The notes below the pieces were generated by a model. It did not search any database and had not been told where the DNA came from. It worked only from the letters and a program-made list of their open reading frames with translations. The translations under genes and the position numbers were made by a program. Below are positions 45,304 to 52,917 of a DNA stretch of 64,000 nt, one piece after another. The DNA is from Yersinia alsatica. GTDB taxonomy: Bacteria; Pseudomonadota; Gammaproteobacteria; Enterobacterales; Enterobacteriaceae. The stretch is from contig NZ_CABHWW010000023.1 in assembly GCF_902170305.1 (NCBI RefSeq), positions 241,225-305,224 on the forward strand, in the 5' to 3' direction. Each line of letters opens with the position of its first letter. Within the stretch, counting starts at the first letter, position 1.

Positions 45304-45361
45304 CCCAGCGGGGAAACGCTCCCGCTGAGGGAGTATTCCCCCTAATGATTAGGAGACTCCC
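45304..45361 (+). promoter_or_regulatory. Two-hairpin leader before the VWA gene
   Basis: Hairpin I: CCCAGCGGGGA with TCCCGCTGAGGG (45304-45331). Hairpin II: the 45329-45343 arm (GGGAGT, TTCC, CCT) with AGGAGACTCCC 45351-45361, interrupted, covering AGGAG. Confidence 0.62.
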
Positions 45362-47017
45362 ATGAATCATCCATTAAAAAACGCACTGCCAATCGTTGCC
45401 GCCGCTTATGGCGAAAAGTTTGGTGTGAAGGTGCTTATTCAAGGACAAGATGCGTTTACCGATGGTGAGCGGATTGTGATCCCAACAGCAAACCCAGACG
45501 ACCCACACTATCAACAGATAGCTTGGGGTTATCTGGCTCATGAAGCGGCGCATATTCGGCATACCAATTTTGACATGGTGAAGAAGGCGTCGTCTAAGCC
45601 GATCCGTAAGGCACTTCTCAATATTATTGAGGATGTGCGCATTGAAAACGAATTGGCAAAGGATTACCCCGGAACCCGGCGCAGTATTTCGCAAGTGATT
45701 GAGTACATGGTGGACACACAGCAAATGTGTGTACCTGAACAGCCTGAGCCTGCATCTAACTTGCAAGCCTGGTTGTTGTTTCGCTTGAGATGCCATTTTC
45801 TGGGCCAGAAAGCGCTGACGCCTTTGTATCAAGCTGTTGATGAAAGAGTGAGACAACTCTTTCCTGCCGCAGCGATGAGCCGGTTAAGCGCCATGCTGAC
45901 AGCAGTGCCTAGCCTGGCATCTACAGGTGAAGTGCTGAAACTTGTCGATGCCATCGTTGCCATGTTGGAAGAAGAGTCTCGTCCACCACAGAATGAGTCT
46001 GATGCTGATGGCGGTGATGACATTGGACAAGATGTGAGTAATGACAGCAATAGCAGTAGTGACAGTCAAACCCCGGAAACAGGTTCGTCTGCAACAGGGG
46101 ATGCTGCTGAAACGAGTGATTCTGATAACTCTGATCAAGCTGACAATTTGCGACAAGCCTTAGAGGCCAGTGCCGCTCAGTTTGAACCCGATACCTTTGC
46201 CCAAGTGGCAGAAGTGTTGTCGGAACAAGCTGAAGGACATCTGGGCGTCACACCACTCAGTTTGCCCCAAGCAGAGCAGGCTATGTTGGGTGATGAGGCT
46301 ATCTTGACCTTATCGGCGTCTGAGTCTGCTCAAATTCGAGCCCGACTTAGGGGCATGGTTCAGTCCAGTCAGGACAATCGGAATCATGCCAAACGGCACG
46401 GTCTTCGAGTTGCAACCCATCGTCTTGCCGCTTCACAAGCAGGTGAGTCGAGATTGTTTATTCAAAGGCAACCTCGCATTGCGCCTAATGCTGCTGTGCA
46501 CTTGCTGGTCGATATATCGGGTTCAATGGGTAAACCCATTGGCGAAGGTAATCGAAAGTACTTTCATGTTGCCAATGAAGCCGCTTTGGCTTTGGCCATG
46601 GCACTGGAAGGCATACCGGGTGTTGTACCTGCGGTCAGTTATTTTCCTGGTATTCATCAGGAAGTTTCTATCGCATTATTGCCCAAGCAATCGGTTCGAC
46701 ATCGGGCCGCCTGTTTTGACCAAAAACCACGAGGTTGTACGCCTATGGCACAAGCAATGTGGTTTGCGGCAAACAGTTTGTTAGCGCAAAAACAGAAGCG
46801 AAAGCTAATGATAGTGCTAACGGATGGTGACCCAGATGATTGGGCTGCCACGCATGACATTGTTGACCGGTGCAGACGCAGTGGCTTTGAGCTGCTGGGG
46901 ATCGGGATTCAAACACGCAGTGTTGAGAAATTCTTTCCTCAAAGCATTGTGATTAATGACGTCAAAGATCTAAAGCGTGAGTTATTCGAAGTAACACAAC
47001 AACTGTTAATTCAGTAA
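45362..47017 (+). CDS. cobT: CobT-like VWA protein with zinc-peptidase-like N-terminus
   Basis: A 551-aa partner of the CobS-like ATPase. The N-terminal part has HEAAHIRH, an HExxH-type metal motif (about residue 60), and IIEDVRIENELAKDYPG. An acidic Ser/Asp-rich linker (about 205-260) precedes a VWA domain with the MIDAS motif VDISGSMG (about 382), T in RGCTPMAQAMW and D in LTDGDPDDWA. MoxR-VWA pairs act on protein complexes; the target in ICEs is unknown. Confidence 0.82.
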   Translation: MNHPLKNALPIVAAAYGEKFGVKVLIQGQDAFTDGERIVIPTANPDDPHYQQIAWGYLAHEAAHIRHTNFDMVKKASSKPIRKALLNIIEDVRIENELAKDYPGTRRSISQVIEYMVDTQQMCVPEQPEPASNLQAWLLFRLRCHFLGQKALTPLYQAVDERVRQLFPAAAMSRLSAMLTAVPSLASTGEVLKLVDAIVAMLEEESRPPQNESDADGGDDIGQDVSNDSNSSSDSQTPETGSSATGDAAETSDSDNSDQADNLRQALEASAAQFEPDTFAQVAEVLSEQAEGHLGVTPLSLPQAEQAMLGDEAILTLSASESAQIRARLRGMVQSSQDNRNHAKRHGLRVATHRLAASQAGESRLFIQRQPRIAPNAAVHLLVDISGSMGKPIGEGNRKYFHVANEAALALAMALEGIPGVVPAVSYFPGIHQEVSIALLPKQSVRHRAACFDQKPRGCTPMAQAMWFAANSLLAQKQKRKLMIVLTDGDPDDWAATHDIVDRCRRSGFELLGIGIQTRSVEKFFPQSIVINDVKDLKRELFEVTQQLLIQ

Positions 47018-47034
47018 CCACATCAATTATACCA

Positions 47035-47099
47035 CCCTGCGGGGACGATTCCGTCCCCGTCAGGGCATGGGTTCGTCTCCGCTTTTTTTGGAGACTCCT
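47035..47099 (+). promoter_or_regulatory. Two-hairpin leader before radC
   Basis: Hairpin I: CCCTGCGGGGAC with GTCCCCGTCAGGG (47035-47065), one bulged T. Hairpin II: GTCTCC 47075-47080 with GGAGAC 47090-47095, perfect, which holds the ribosome site. A published 'radC RNA' motif is found before radC-like genes; this may be an instance. Confidence 0.68.
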
Positions 47100-47597
47100 A
47101 TGAAAAACAAAAAGTTCTTAGCTGGCGAAGAAACCGGTACTTATATCGTTCCTGAGCAAGTGACTGAAGCGGATATCTTAGATATGGCGCTCAAGCTTGC
47201 CCGTGGTCGATTAAGTAAAGGTCGAAAAATTGAACAGCCATCGTCGGCGTTCTCATACCTGCAAACACTGATGCACGAGTATGAGCACGAGGTTTTTGGT
47301 GTGCTGTTTCTTGATACAAAGCATCGCGTCATTCGATTTGAAGAGCTGTTCAAAGGCACTTTAGATGCGGCGAGCGTGTATCCAAGGGAAGTAACAAAAC
47401 GAGCGCTAGAACTTAATGCGGCAGCAGTGATACTGGTTCATAACCATCCATCGGGTGATCCTGAACCCAGTTTAGCTGATAAACGCATTACTCATCGACT
47501 TCGTGACGCCTTGTCACTTGTTGATATTCGAACGCTTGACCATGTTGTGGTCGCATCCGAGGGCTGCGTTTCGCTTGCCGAGCGCGGTTATCTTTGA
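47100..47597 (+). CDS. radC: RadC-family JAB-domain protein
   Basis: RadC-like proteins carry a JAB/MPN metal-site domain; the once proposed repair function is not established. The motif HNHPSGDPEPSLAD (about residues 115-128) is intact, preceded by E in the JAB position. The ATG at 47100 is set by GGAG; an upstream frame to 47067 crosses the leader. Length 165 aa. The stop overlaps the next start (TGATG). Confidence 0.88.
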   Translation: MKNKKFLAGEETGTYIVPEQVTEADILDMALKLARGRLSKGRKIEQPSSAFSYLQTLMHEYEHEVFGVLFLDTKHRVIRFEELFKGTLDAASVYPREVTKRALELNAAAVILVHNHPSGDPEPSLADKRITHRLRDALSLVDIRTLDHVVVASEGCVSLAERGYL

Positions 47598-47938
47598 TGA
47601 ATGGGCGCATTGCCCATTCTCCTCCATCACAAAAGCAGTCCCATCAACACACATCATCACAGCTCGAATTTCTATTTGAGTTTGATGATGCCCCAGTCAC
47701 TTGGTCTGACACGGAAATCTGGCAGTTACGCGAAGGCATTCTATTGGATGCGATCCGTGTATTGCTGGATGGTCGCGTCAGTACTCGGTTGCGCAAGGAT
47801 GTGTTGTCGTGGATTCAAAATGACGAATTAGCGCCATTTTGCTTTCGTGTTTGCGCAATGGCTGCGGTTGTCGATCCTGATGTGCTTCGTGATTCCATCA
47901 TGTGGCTATTAAGACGACATGGTATCCAGCTTGACTAA
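47597..47938 (+). CDS. Hypothetical protein coupled to radC
   Basis: A 113-aa protein with a polar N-terminus (QKQSHQHTSSQ) and a helical rest. No known domain. The ATG overlaps the radC stop by one base, which argues that it is real and translationally coupled. A TTG at 47594 would add one residue. Confidence 0.62.
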   Translation: MNGRIAHSPPSQKQSHQHTSSQLEFLFEFDDAPVTWSDTEIWQLREGILLDAIRVLLDGRVSTRLRKDVLSWIQNDELAPFCFRVCAMAAVVDPDVLRDSIMWLLRRHGIQLD

Positions 47939-47942
47939 CGTT

Positions 47943-48027
47943 CCTGCATTAACCAAACGGCTGAATGCAGGACCCAAGCTGACTTACCACCTGTGGTAGG
48001 AGTCGGCTTTTTACTTAAGGAGGTTAT
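47943..48027 (+). promoter_or_regulatory. Two-hairpin leader before the primase-like gene
   Basis: Hairpin I: CCTGCATT 47943-47950 with AATGCAGG 47964-47971, perfect. Hairpin II: AAGCTGACT 47976-47984 with AGTCGGCTT 48001-48009 and an inner ACCA/TGGT stem, followed by a T run, so this copy looks like a terminator or attenuator. The AAGGAGG ribosome site lies after it and is free, unlike in the other leaders. Confidence 0.55.
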
Positions 48028-49101
48028 ATGGCGTTACCTTTACAAATTGAAACAGTAAGGCCATATCTTAATGGCCAATGGCTTCAAGTCTTGGCGGCAT
48101 TGGTGCCAGAACTTGATGCCGCTATTGCTCGAAAAGGCCGTCATGTGGCTTGCCCTGTTCATGGCGGTCGTGATGGCTTTAGGCTGTTCAAAGATGCTGA
48201 ATATACCGGAGGTGGCGTTTGTAACACCTGCGGTATCTTTCATGATGGTTTTGAACTGTTGTCTTGGATCAATGGATGGAACTTTGCTCAGTCTATTGAG
48301 GCAATCGGCCAGGTTCTTGGTATTCAACCCGGACAAATACAAGCGCCTACTCGGCCAATACCGAGTAACGCTGTTGATTGGAAGGCTAAAAAGCAGGACG
48401 AGGACAAAGCGATTATCCATCGCTTGAATCAAACTTGGGGAGAAACGCTATCTCTTGCAGATACTCGTGCGCAACCAGTTTGGAACTACTTGCATCGTCG
48501 TGGCATTGTGACGCGGCTTCGCCCTGAATGGGATTCGGTGCTGAGGTTTCATCCAAGCTTGCCTTACCATGATGAAGATGGTCTGTTTATCGATAGCTAC
48601 CCAGCGCTGCTAGGTAAAATCGTTACTCAGCAAGGGCGTTCGGCCACGTTTCATCGGATCTACCTAAGTGAAGATGGATTCAAAGCGCCGGTTGAAAAGC
48701 CTAAAAAGATGATGCCGATACCAAGTGACAGAACAATCACAGGTGGTGCCATTCCGATAGGTGAGCCTGGTGAAGTACTAGGTGTTTCTGAAGGTATAGA
48801 AACGGCCCTAGCGGTAACCAGAGCAACGGGGCAAACATGTTGGTCGGTTGTGAATGCAACGCTACTGGCTAGGTTTGAACCACCAAGTAATGTGAAAATG
48901 CTGTACATCTGGGCAGACCACGATCTCTCTGAGACCGGCCTGAATGCAGCGAATGAACTCAAGAAAAAAGCCTGGCAAAAAGGCATTCTGACACAAGTCT
49001 TGATCCCTCCGATACCAACGTCACTCGGCGTGAAAAGTTGGGATTGGAATGATGTGCTGAATGTTTACGGTGCCATGGGCTTTCCGAAAGTTCATCTCTG
49101 A
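48028..49101 (+). CDS. Primase-like protein with CHC2-type zinc finger and toprim domain
   Basis: A 357-aa protein that may prime or process transferred DNA. The N-terminal zinc motif is CPVHGG then CNTCG (about residues 38-68). The toprim part shows the glutamate motif GVSEGIETALAVTRA (about 250) and the aspartate motif LYIWADHDLSETG (about 292). It is the last gene of the block; a terminator follows. In the SXT layout this is just before the variable site that precedes traF. Confidence 0.8.
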   Translation: MALPLQIETVRPYLNGQWLQVLAALVPELDAAIARKGRHVACPVHGGRDGFRLFKDAEYTGGGVCNTCGIFHDGFELLSWINGWNFAQSIEAIGQVLGIQPGQIQAPTRPIPSNAVDWKAKKQDEDKAIIHRLNQTWGETLSLADTRAQPVWNYLHRRGIVTRLRPEWDSVLRFHPSLPYHDEDGLFIDSYPALLGKIVTQQGRSATFHRIYLSEDGFKAPVEKPKKMMPIPSDRTITGGAIPIGEPGEVLGVSEGIETALAVTRATGQTCWSVVNATLLARFEPPSNVKMLYIWADHDLSETGLNAANELKKKAWQKGILTQVLIPPIPTSLGVKSWDWNDVLNVYGAMGFPKVHL

Positions 49102-49105
49102 TCCA

Positions 49106-49129
49106 AGGGGCTTCGGCCCCTTTTTTTGC
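49106..49129 (+). terminator. Rho-independent terminator of the recombination operon
   Basis: AAGGGGC-TTCG-GCCCCTT followed by seven T. Textbook form. Confidence 0.85.
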
Positions 49130-49191
49130 GCCTTGCATATTTGAAAAAACATGGAGAATGAAAAATAGATAACCAATAGGAGAAACAAATA
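49130..49191 (+). promoter_or_regulatory. Repeated ICE leader/promoter motif with truncated gene start
   Basis: GCCTTGCATATTTGAAAA at 49130-49147 repeats exactly the block at 31-48; the following 45 bases are also similar. TAGGAG precedes an ATG at 49192 that opens only 21 codons, probably the first residues of a backbone gene cut off by the cargo insertion. The motif may be the binding site of a shared activator, SetCD being the obvious candidate; this is inference. Confidence 0.45.
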
Positions 49192-49285
49192 TGATGGTAT
49201 TAACCCTGTTAACAAAGCAGATTGATGGGAAAGCTCGGCCATTGAAGAGGTGCTAAACACCTCAATCAGACCTACAGGTTTTATA

Positions 49286-49912
49286 CTAGTTGGCTAAACG
49301 GTAGGTACCACCTCTGGTTAAGGCAGATTGGTATGCGGGGCGGGCTTGGAGCCGTTTGATCCAAGCTGTCAGGTTGGGGCGTTGGTGTAATAGACCAAAT
49401 GAGCCTGCAATCTCCCCAACAAAGCTCATCTGGATATCTGCGGCACTGAACAGTTCATCTAGCAGAAAGGTTTTACCCTCCAACGAAGCTTCAACAAAAC
49501 CCAAATGATTATCTAGTTCGCTGTTTATGCGCGGCTGCAGAGCTGCACCTCCATCTCCCAGAGGATCAACATAAACCTTCAACAGCAGAGGAAGCATTGC
49601 TGATCCCTCAGCGTAGTGAAGCCATTGCACATATTGCTCATACGCCCGGCTTTCAGGAGTAGGGTGCAGGAGGTCTCCAGCATATTTTCTGATGAGATAA
49701 TCAATAATTGCCCCGGATTCATGGATGATGAAATTGCCGTCTTCAATGACCGGCGACTTACCTAATGGGTGAATGTGCAACAGCTCTGGTGGCGCCAAAT
49801 GTGTAACCGAATCACGCTCATAGCGTTTAATGTCGTACTCAAGGCCTAGCTCTTCGAGCAACCAGAGAATACGCTGTGAGCGCGAATCGTTTAAGTGATG
49901 AATGAGGATCAT
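49286..49912 (-). CDS. Glutathione S-transferase
   Basis: GSTs join glutathione to electrophiles. The N-terminal thioredoxin-like domain starts ILIHHLNDSRSQRILWLLEE with the catalytic-type Ser, and has GKSPVIEDGNFIIHESGAI (about residues 50-68), the glutathione-binding PVxxDG and E-S pair. The helical C-terminal domain ends near 208. The ATG at 49912 with GGAG is used. It is divergent from the NemR-like gene and an operator lies between them, so both are probably under NemR control. Confidence 0.9.
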   Translation of the reverse strand: MILIHHLNDSRSQRILWLLEELGLEYDIKRYERDSVTHLAPPELLHIHPLGKSPVIEDGNFIIHESGAIIDYLIRKYAGDLLHPTPESRAYEQYVQWLHYAEGSAMLPLLLKVYVDPLGDGGAALQPRINSELDNHLGFVEASLEGKTFLLDELFSAADIQMSFVGEIAGSFGLLHQRPNLTAWIKRLQARPAYQSALTRGGTYRLAN

Positions 49913-50006
49913 ATATAACTCCGGAAGATTTGTGCGAGATGAGTGAAGAGGCGGTTTTGCTGGGTGACTACCCACTCAAGTGTTAGATTGTTACTATCTC
50001 ACATCA

Positions 50007-50021
50007 TATACGACCAGTCTA
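50007..50021. promoter_or_regulatory. NemR-type operator 1
   Basis: TATAC-GACCA-GTCTA, matching TAGAC-N5-GTCTA in all but one base. It lies upstream of the GST gene. Confidence 0.6.
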
Positions 50022-50119
50022 ATCATAATGCACCGCCGTCTTGCAGCCAAGCGTAATAAAAGTATTCGGTCGAGCGTTTGTTTTCCATAGGTTTCCGTGC
50101 ACAACCAGAGTCTCTAGTC

Positions 50120-50134
50120 TAGACAATTGGTCTA
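50120..50134. promoter_or_regulatory. NemR-type operator 2
   Basis: TAGAC-AATTG-GTCTA, perfect palindromic arms, 20 bases before the regulator's ATG, so it should give autoregulation. Confidence 0.75.
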
Positions 50135-50154
50135 GTCCGGCTTAGAATCTACCT

Positions 50155-50757
50155 ATGAAATCAAAAGTTAATGTTCACGATGTACGTAGTCATATCTTGG
50201 AAACCGGCCAGTGTATTATCAGTGGTAAAGGGTTTAGTGCTGTCGGATTGAGCGAAATTCTGAAGACCGCTGGTGTGCCTAAAGGGTCCTTTTATCATTA
50301 TTTTGGATCCAAAGAGGCCTTTGGTGAGGAATTACTAAAGAGCTATTTTTCCGGCTACCAAGCGTCTCTGGAGGCACTGCTCTCTCGACCGGGTTTGTCC
50401 GGAGCAGAGCGATTGATGAGTTACTGGGAAGCCTGGCTGGAAACTCAGTCGGCCTGCGACCCGAAAGGCAAGTGTCTGGCGGTCAAACTTGCAGCCGAAG
50501 TTAGCGATTTATCCGAAACTATGCGTATTGTGTTGCAGCAGGGAACAGATCGAGTTATCGCAAGACTTGCCCGAGCGGTTGAAGACGGCATTGCTGATGG
50601 CTCGTTATCTGCTCATCTGGATGCGAAAACGACAGCGTCAACTCTCTATCAATTATGGTTGGGTGCGAGCTTGCGTGCGAAAATCACACGCAGCCGTGAG
50701 CCCATGGAGTCTGCGTTTGAGGCAACACAAGGTTTGCTGGGGTTAAAAAAGAACTAA
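50155..50757 (+). CDS. nemR: NemR-like TetR repressor, electrophile sensor
   Basis: NemR releases its operators when a Cys reacts with electrophiles or hypochlorous acid. The 200-aa protein has the TetR helix-turn-helix (GLSEILKTAGVPKGSFYHYF, residues 31-50). C107 in GKCLAVKL and K176 in LRAKIT line up with E. coli C106 and K175, the known sensing pair. Palindromes TAGAC-N5-GTCTA, the NemR-type operator, lie before this gene and before other genes of the island, and nemA itself is encoded 3.5 kb downstream. Confidence 0.9.
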   Translation: MKSKVNVHDVRSHILETGQCIISGKGFSAVGLSEILKTAGVPKGSFYHYFGSKEAFGEELLKSYFSGYQASLEALLSRPGLSGAERLMSYWEAWLETQSACDPKGKCLAVKLAAEVSDLSETMRIVLQQGTDRVIARLARAVEDGIADGSLSAHLDAKTTASTLYQLWLGASLRAKITRSREPMESAFEATQGLLGLKKN

Positions 50758-50781
50758 TCGGTAAAAATTTTCATCCAGTTA

Positions 50782-50796
50782 TAGACGACCAGTCTA
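50782..50796. promoter_or_regulatory. NemR-type operator 3
   Basis: TAGAC-GACCA-GTCTA, perfect arms, between nemR and the quinone oxidoreductase gene. Confidence 0.75.
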
Positions 50797-50818
50797 TTTA
50801 TAAAAATAGGGAATCCTT

Positions 50819-51832
50819 ATGAGAGCAGTTGTTCTGCGGGCCCCGGGTGGGCTGAATCAATTAGAGCTGAGAGATCTGCCCGATCCTGGTCAACCTGGAG
50901 TGGGACAGATACGCGTGGCAATACATGCAACCTCCCTCAATTTCCACGACTTACTGGTCGCTAATGGGAGTATCCCAACCACTGATGGGCGAATTCTAAT
51001 GTCTGACGGTGCGGGAGTGGTCGAGGCTGTGGGTGAAGGCGTGACTGAGTTCGCTGTTGGCGAAAGTGTTGTGTCTAGTTTTTTCCCTCAATGGCAGGAC
51101 GGTCGCGCATTTGATGATGTGGGCAGTTTCCGAAGAACGCCAGGTGATGGAATAGACGGTTACGCGACTGAGTATGTGGTGCGGCCAGCACACTATTTTA
51201 CCCATGCGCCTTCGTGTTGGGGCCATTCCGAAGCAGCGACGATCACCACAGCTGGCCTGACAGCATGGCGGGCTTTGGTGGTTGAGGGGGGAATCAAGGC
51301 CGGTGATAGTGTGCTGTTGCTCGGCACCGGGGGGGTATCTATTGCAGCCTTACAGATTGCCAGAGCCATGGGTGCGCGCGTCATCGTAACCTCCTCCTCT
51401 GACAAAAAGCTTGAAAGGGCTCGGTCTCTTGGGGCAACCGATGTTATTAACTATCGGACGAATCCTGATTGGGGTACTGAAGTGCTCGAATTGACGAATG
51501 GACGGGGTGTTGACCACGTTGTTGAGGTCGGTGGACCTGGCACGCTTGCACAGTCCTTGCAGGCGGTTCGCGTTGGCGGCCACGTAGCTTTGATTGGCGT
51601 GTTGACAGGACGAGGTGGCGATGTACCCACCTCGTTGTTGATGGCCAAACAGGCTCGCTTGCAAGGGTTGGTGGTTGGCAGCCGTCGTCAGCAGCAGGAA
51701 TACGTTGCAGCGTTGAAACAAAACAATCTTCGCCCAGTGATCGACTGCAGTTTCCCTCTAGATCGTTTAGCGGATGCTTTTCGGCTTCAGGAAAGTGGTA
51801 GCCACTTTGGCAAAATCGTTGTTGAGTGGTAG
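50819..51832 (+). CDS. Zinc-free MDR-family NAD(P)H oxidoreductase
   Basis: A 337-aa member of the medium-chain dehydrogenase/reductase family. It has the GroES-like N-terminus and the nucleotide site VLLLGTGGVSIAALQIARAMG (shown here in part, about residues 165-185). The Cys/His ligands of zinc alcohol dehydrogenases are absent, so it is of the quinone or enone reductase type. It is preceded by a perfect NemR operator, so induction by electrophiles is expected. The substrate is not known. Confidence 0.85.
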   Translation: MRAVVLRAPGGLNQLELRDLPDPGQPGVGQIRVAIHATSLNFHDLLVANGSIPTTDGRILMSDGAGVVEAVGEGVTEFAVGESVVSSFFPQWQDGRAFDDVGSFRRTPGDGIDGYATEYVVRPAHYFTHAPSCWGHSEAATITTAGLTAWRALVVEGGIKAGDSVLLLGTGGVSIAALQIARAMGARVIVTSSSDKKLERARSLGATDVINYRTNPDWGTEVLELTNGRGVDHVVEVGGPGTLAQSLQAVRVGGHVALIGVLTGRGGDVPTSLLMAKQARLQGLVVGSRRQQQEYVAALKQNNLRPVIDCSFPLDRLADAFRLQESGSHFGKIVVEW

Positions 51833-51845
51833 CCGCAGGGCACTC

Positions 51846-52757
51846 CTATAGTTTAGTGCTTTCTTGCGCCGGGAATGCCTGCTGGAGAAGTGACAGTATC
51901 CACTTGTGCAGCGGGTCCCGGCTTGAGCGAGGGTGCCATGCGGCAATGACATCGAAGCAGGGTGGCGAGTCATCGAGCAGGATCGGACGAACCAGCGGAT
52001 TCGGCAGAATGCGTGAGGGCAGGAAGGCTATGCAGTCGGTTGAGGCGATACAGGCCGGTGCAGCTGAGAAGCTCGGTACCGACATGACGATATTTCGGCT
52101 GTAGCCCTTGCTCGCAAACCAGTCATCCGCTGAACCGATCAGGTTTGCCCTTGTCGGGGAGACGATAATCTGAGGCAAGTCGGCAATGTCTCCAATGGAG
52201 AGTTGCCGGTTTTGCAATGGAGAGTCGCTCCTTGTTACGCAGATGTGGTGCTCGGAGAACAACCATTTCGTTTGACAATTATTGGGGACGAACGCCGGAA
52301 AGGTTAAAGCCAGATCGAGGTCTCCAGAGGTCAGGAGCGGATACAGTCTATCGCTTTCAAAGTCCCTGATAATCAGCTTTAGCCCTGGAGCTTGAGCTCT
52401 TACCTTCGCCATCAACCTGGGCAATATAACTGCCACAGCATAATCCGTTGCGGATATCGCAAAGGTCGTTTGCACCTCGGCAGGATCGAACCTGTCAGGC
52501 GGTGCTAATGCCGCAAGACTCTCGAACACTGCATTTACTCTTGGCTCAAGCTGTTCGGCGAGTGGCGTGGGAATGATGCCCTGTGCGGAGCGCAAGAATA
52601 GATGATCTTGAAACGTGTCCCTTAGCTTGCTCAGTTGAGCGCTTACAGCCTGCTGAGTAAGGCCCATCTGGGCGGCGGCACGTGTCACGTTTCGCTCTTT
52701 TAAGAGTGCTTTAAAGACCCGTAGCTGCTTTAGGTCGATCAGACTAATATCATTCAT
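51846..52757 (-). CDS. LysR-family transcriptional regulator
   Basis: A 303-aa LysR protein. The N-terminal helix-turn-helix is typical (LLKERNVTRAAAQMGLTQQA and SAQLSKLRDTF, about residues 15-45), followed by a two-lobe effector domain. It converges with the oxidoreductase gene and is divergent from the broken aldehyde dehydrogenase gene, whose promoter it probably once controlled. The start at 52757 gives the conventional N-terminus; the frame has seven more codons. Confidence 0.88.
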   Translation of the reverse strand: MNDISLIDLKQLRVFKALLKERNVTRAAAQMGLTQQAVSAQLSKLRDTFQDHLFLRSAQGIIPTPLAEQLEPRVNAVFESLAALAPPDRFDPAEVQTTFAISATDYAVAVILPRLMAKVRAQAPGLKLIIRDFESDRLYPLLTSGDLDLALTFPAFVPNNCQTKWLFSEHHICVTRSDSPLQNRQLSIGDIADLPQIIVSPTRANLIGSADDWFASKGYSRNIVMSVPSFSAAPACIASTDCIAFLPSRILPNPLVRPILLDDSPPCFDVIAAWHPRSSRDPLHKWILSLLQQAFPAQESTKL

Positions 52758-52917
52758 ATTTGTATTTGTAATAAACAATTACTGTTTCTGTTTGTGATAT
52801 TACCACCGTAACATTGCCCTTGTCATGACTCGGTACCAGGTGCACGCGCAATTTTGAGTGCTAGTTCGCTATGGATTGTGTTTGGAAACGATGTTTCGGC
52901 AAAGGTAGGAGCAGAGA

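Noticed and set aside
38775..48027. Repeated hairpins as a CRISPR array or REP-type repeats
   Set aside because: The copies differ in sequence, lie at kilobase spacing and sit only before start codons, so they are neither regular repeats with spacers nor dispersed identical elements.
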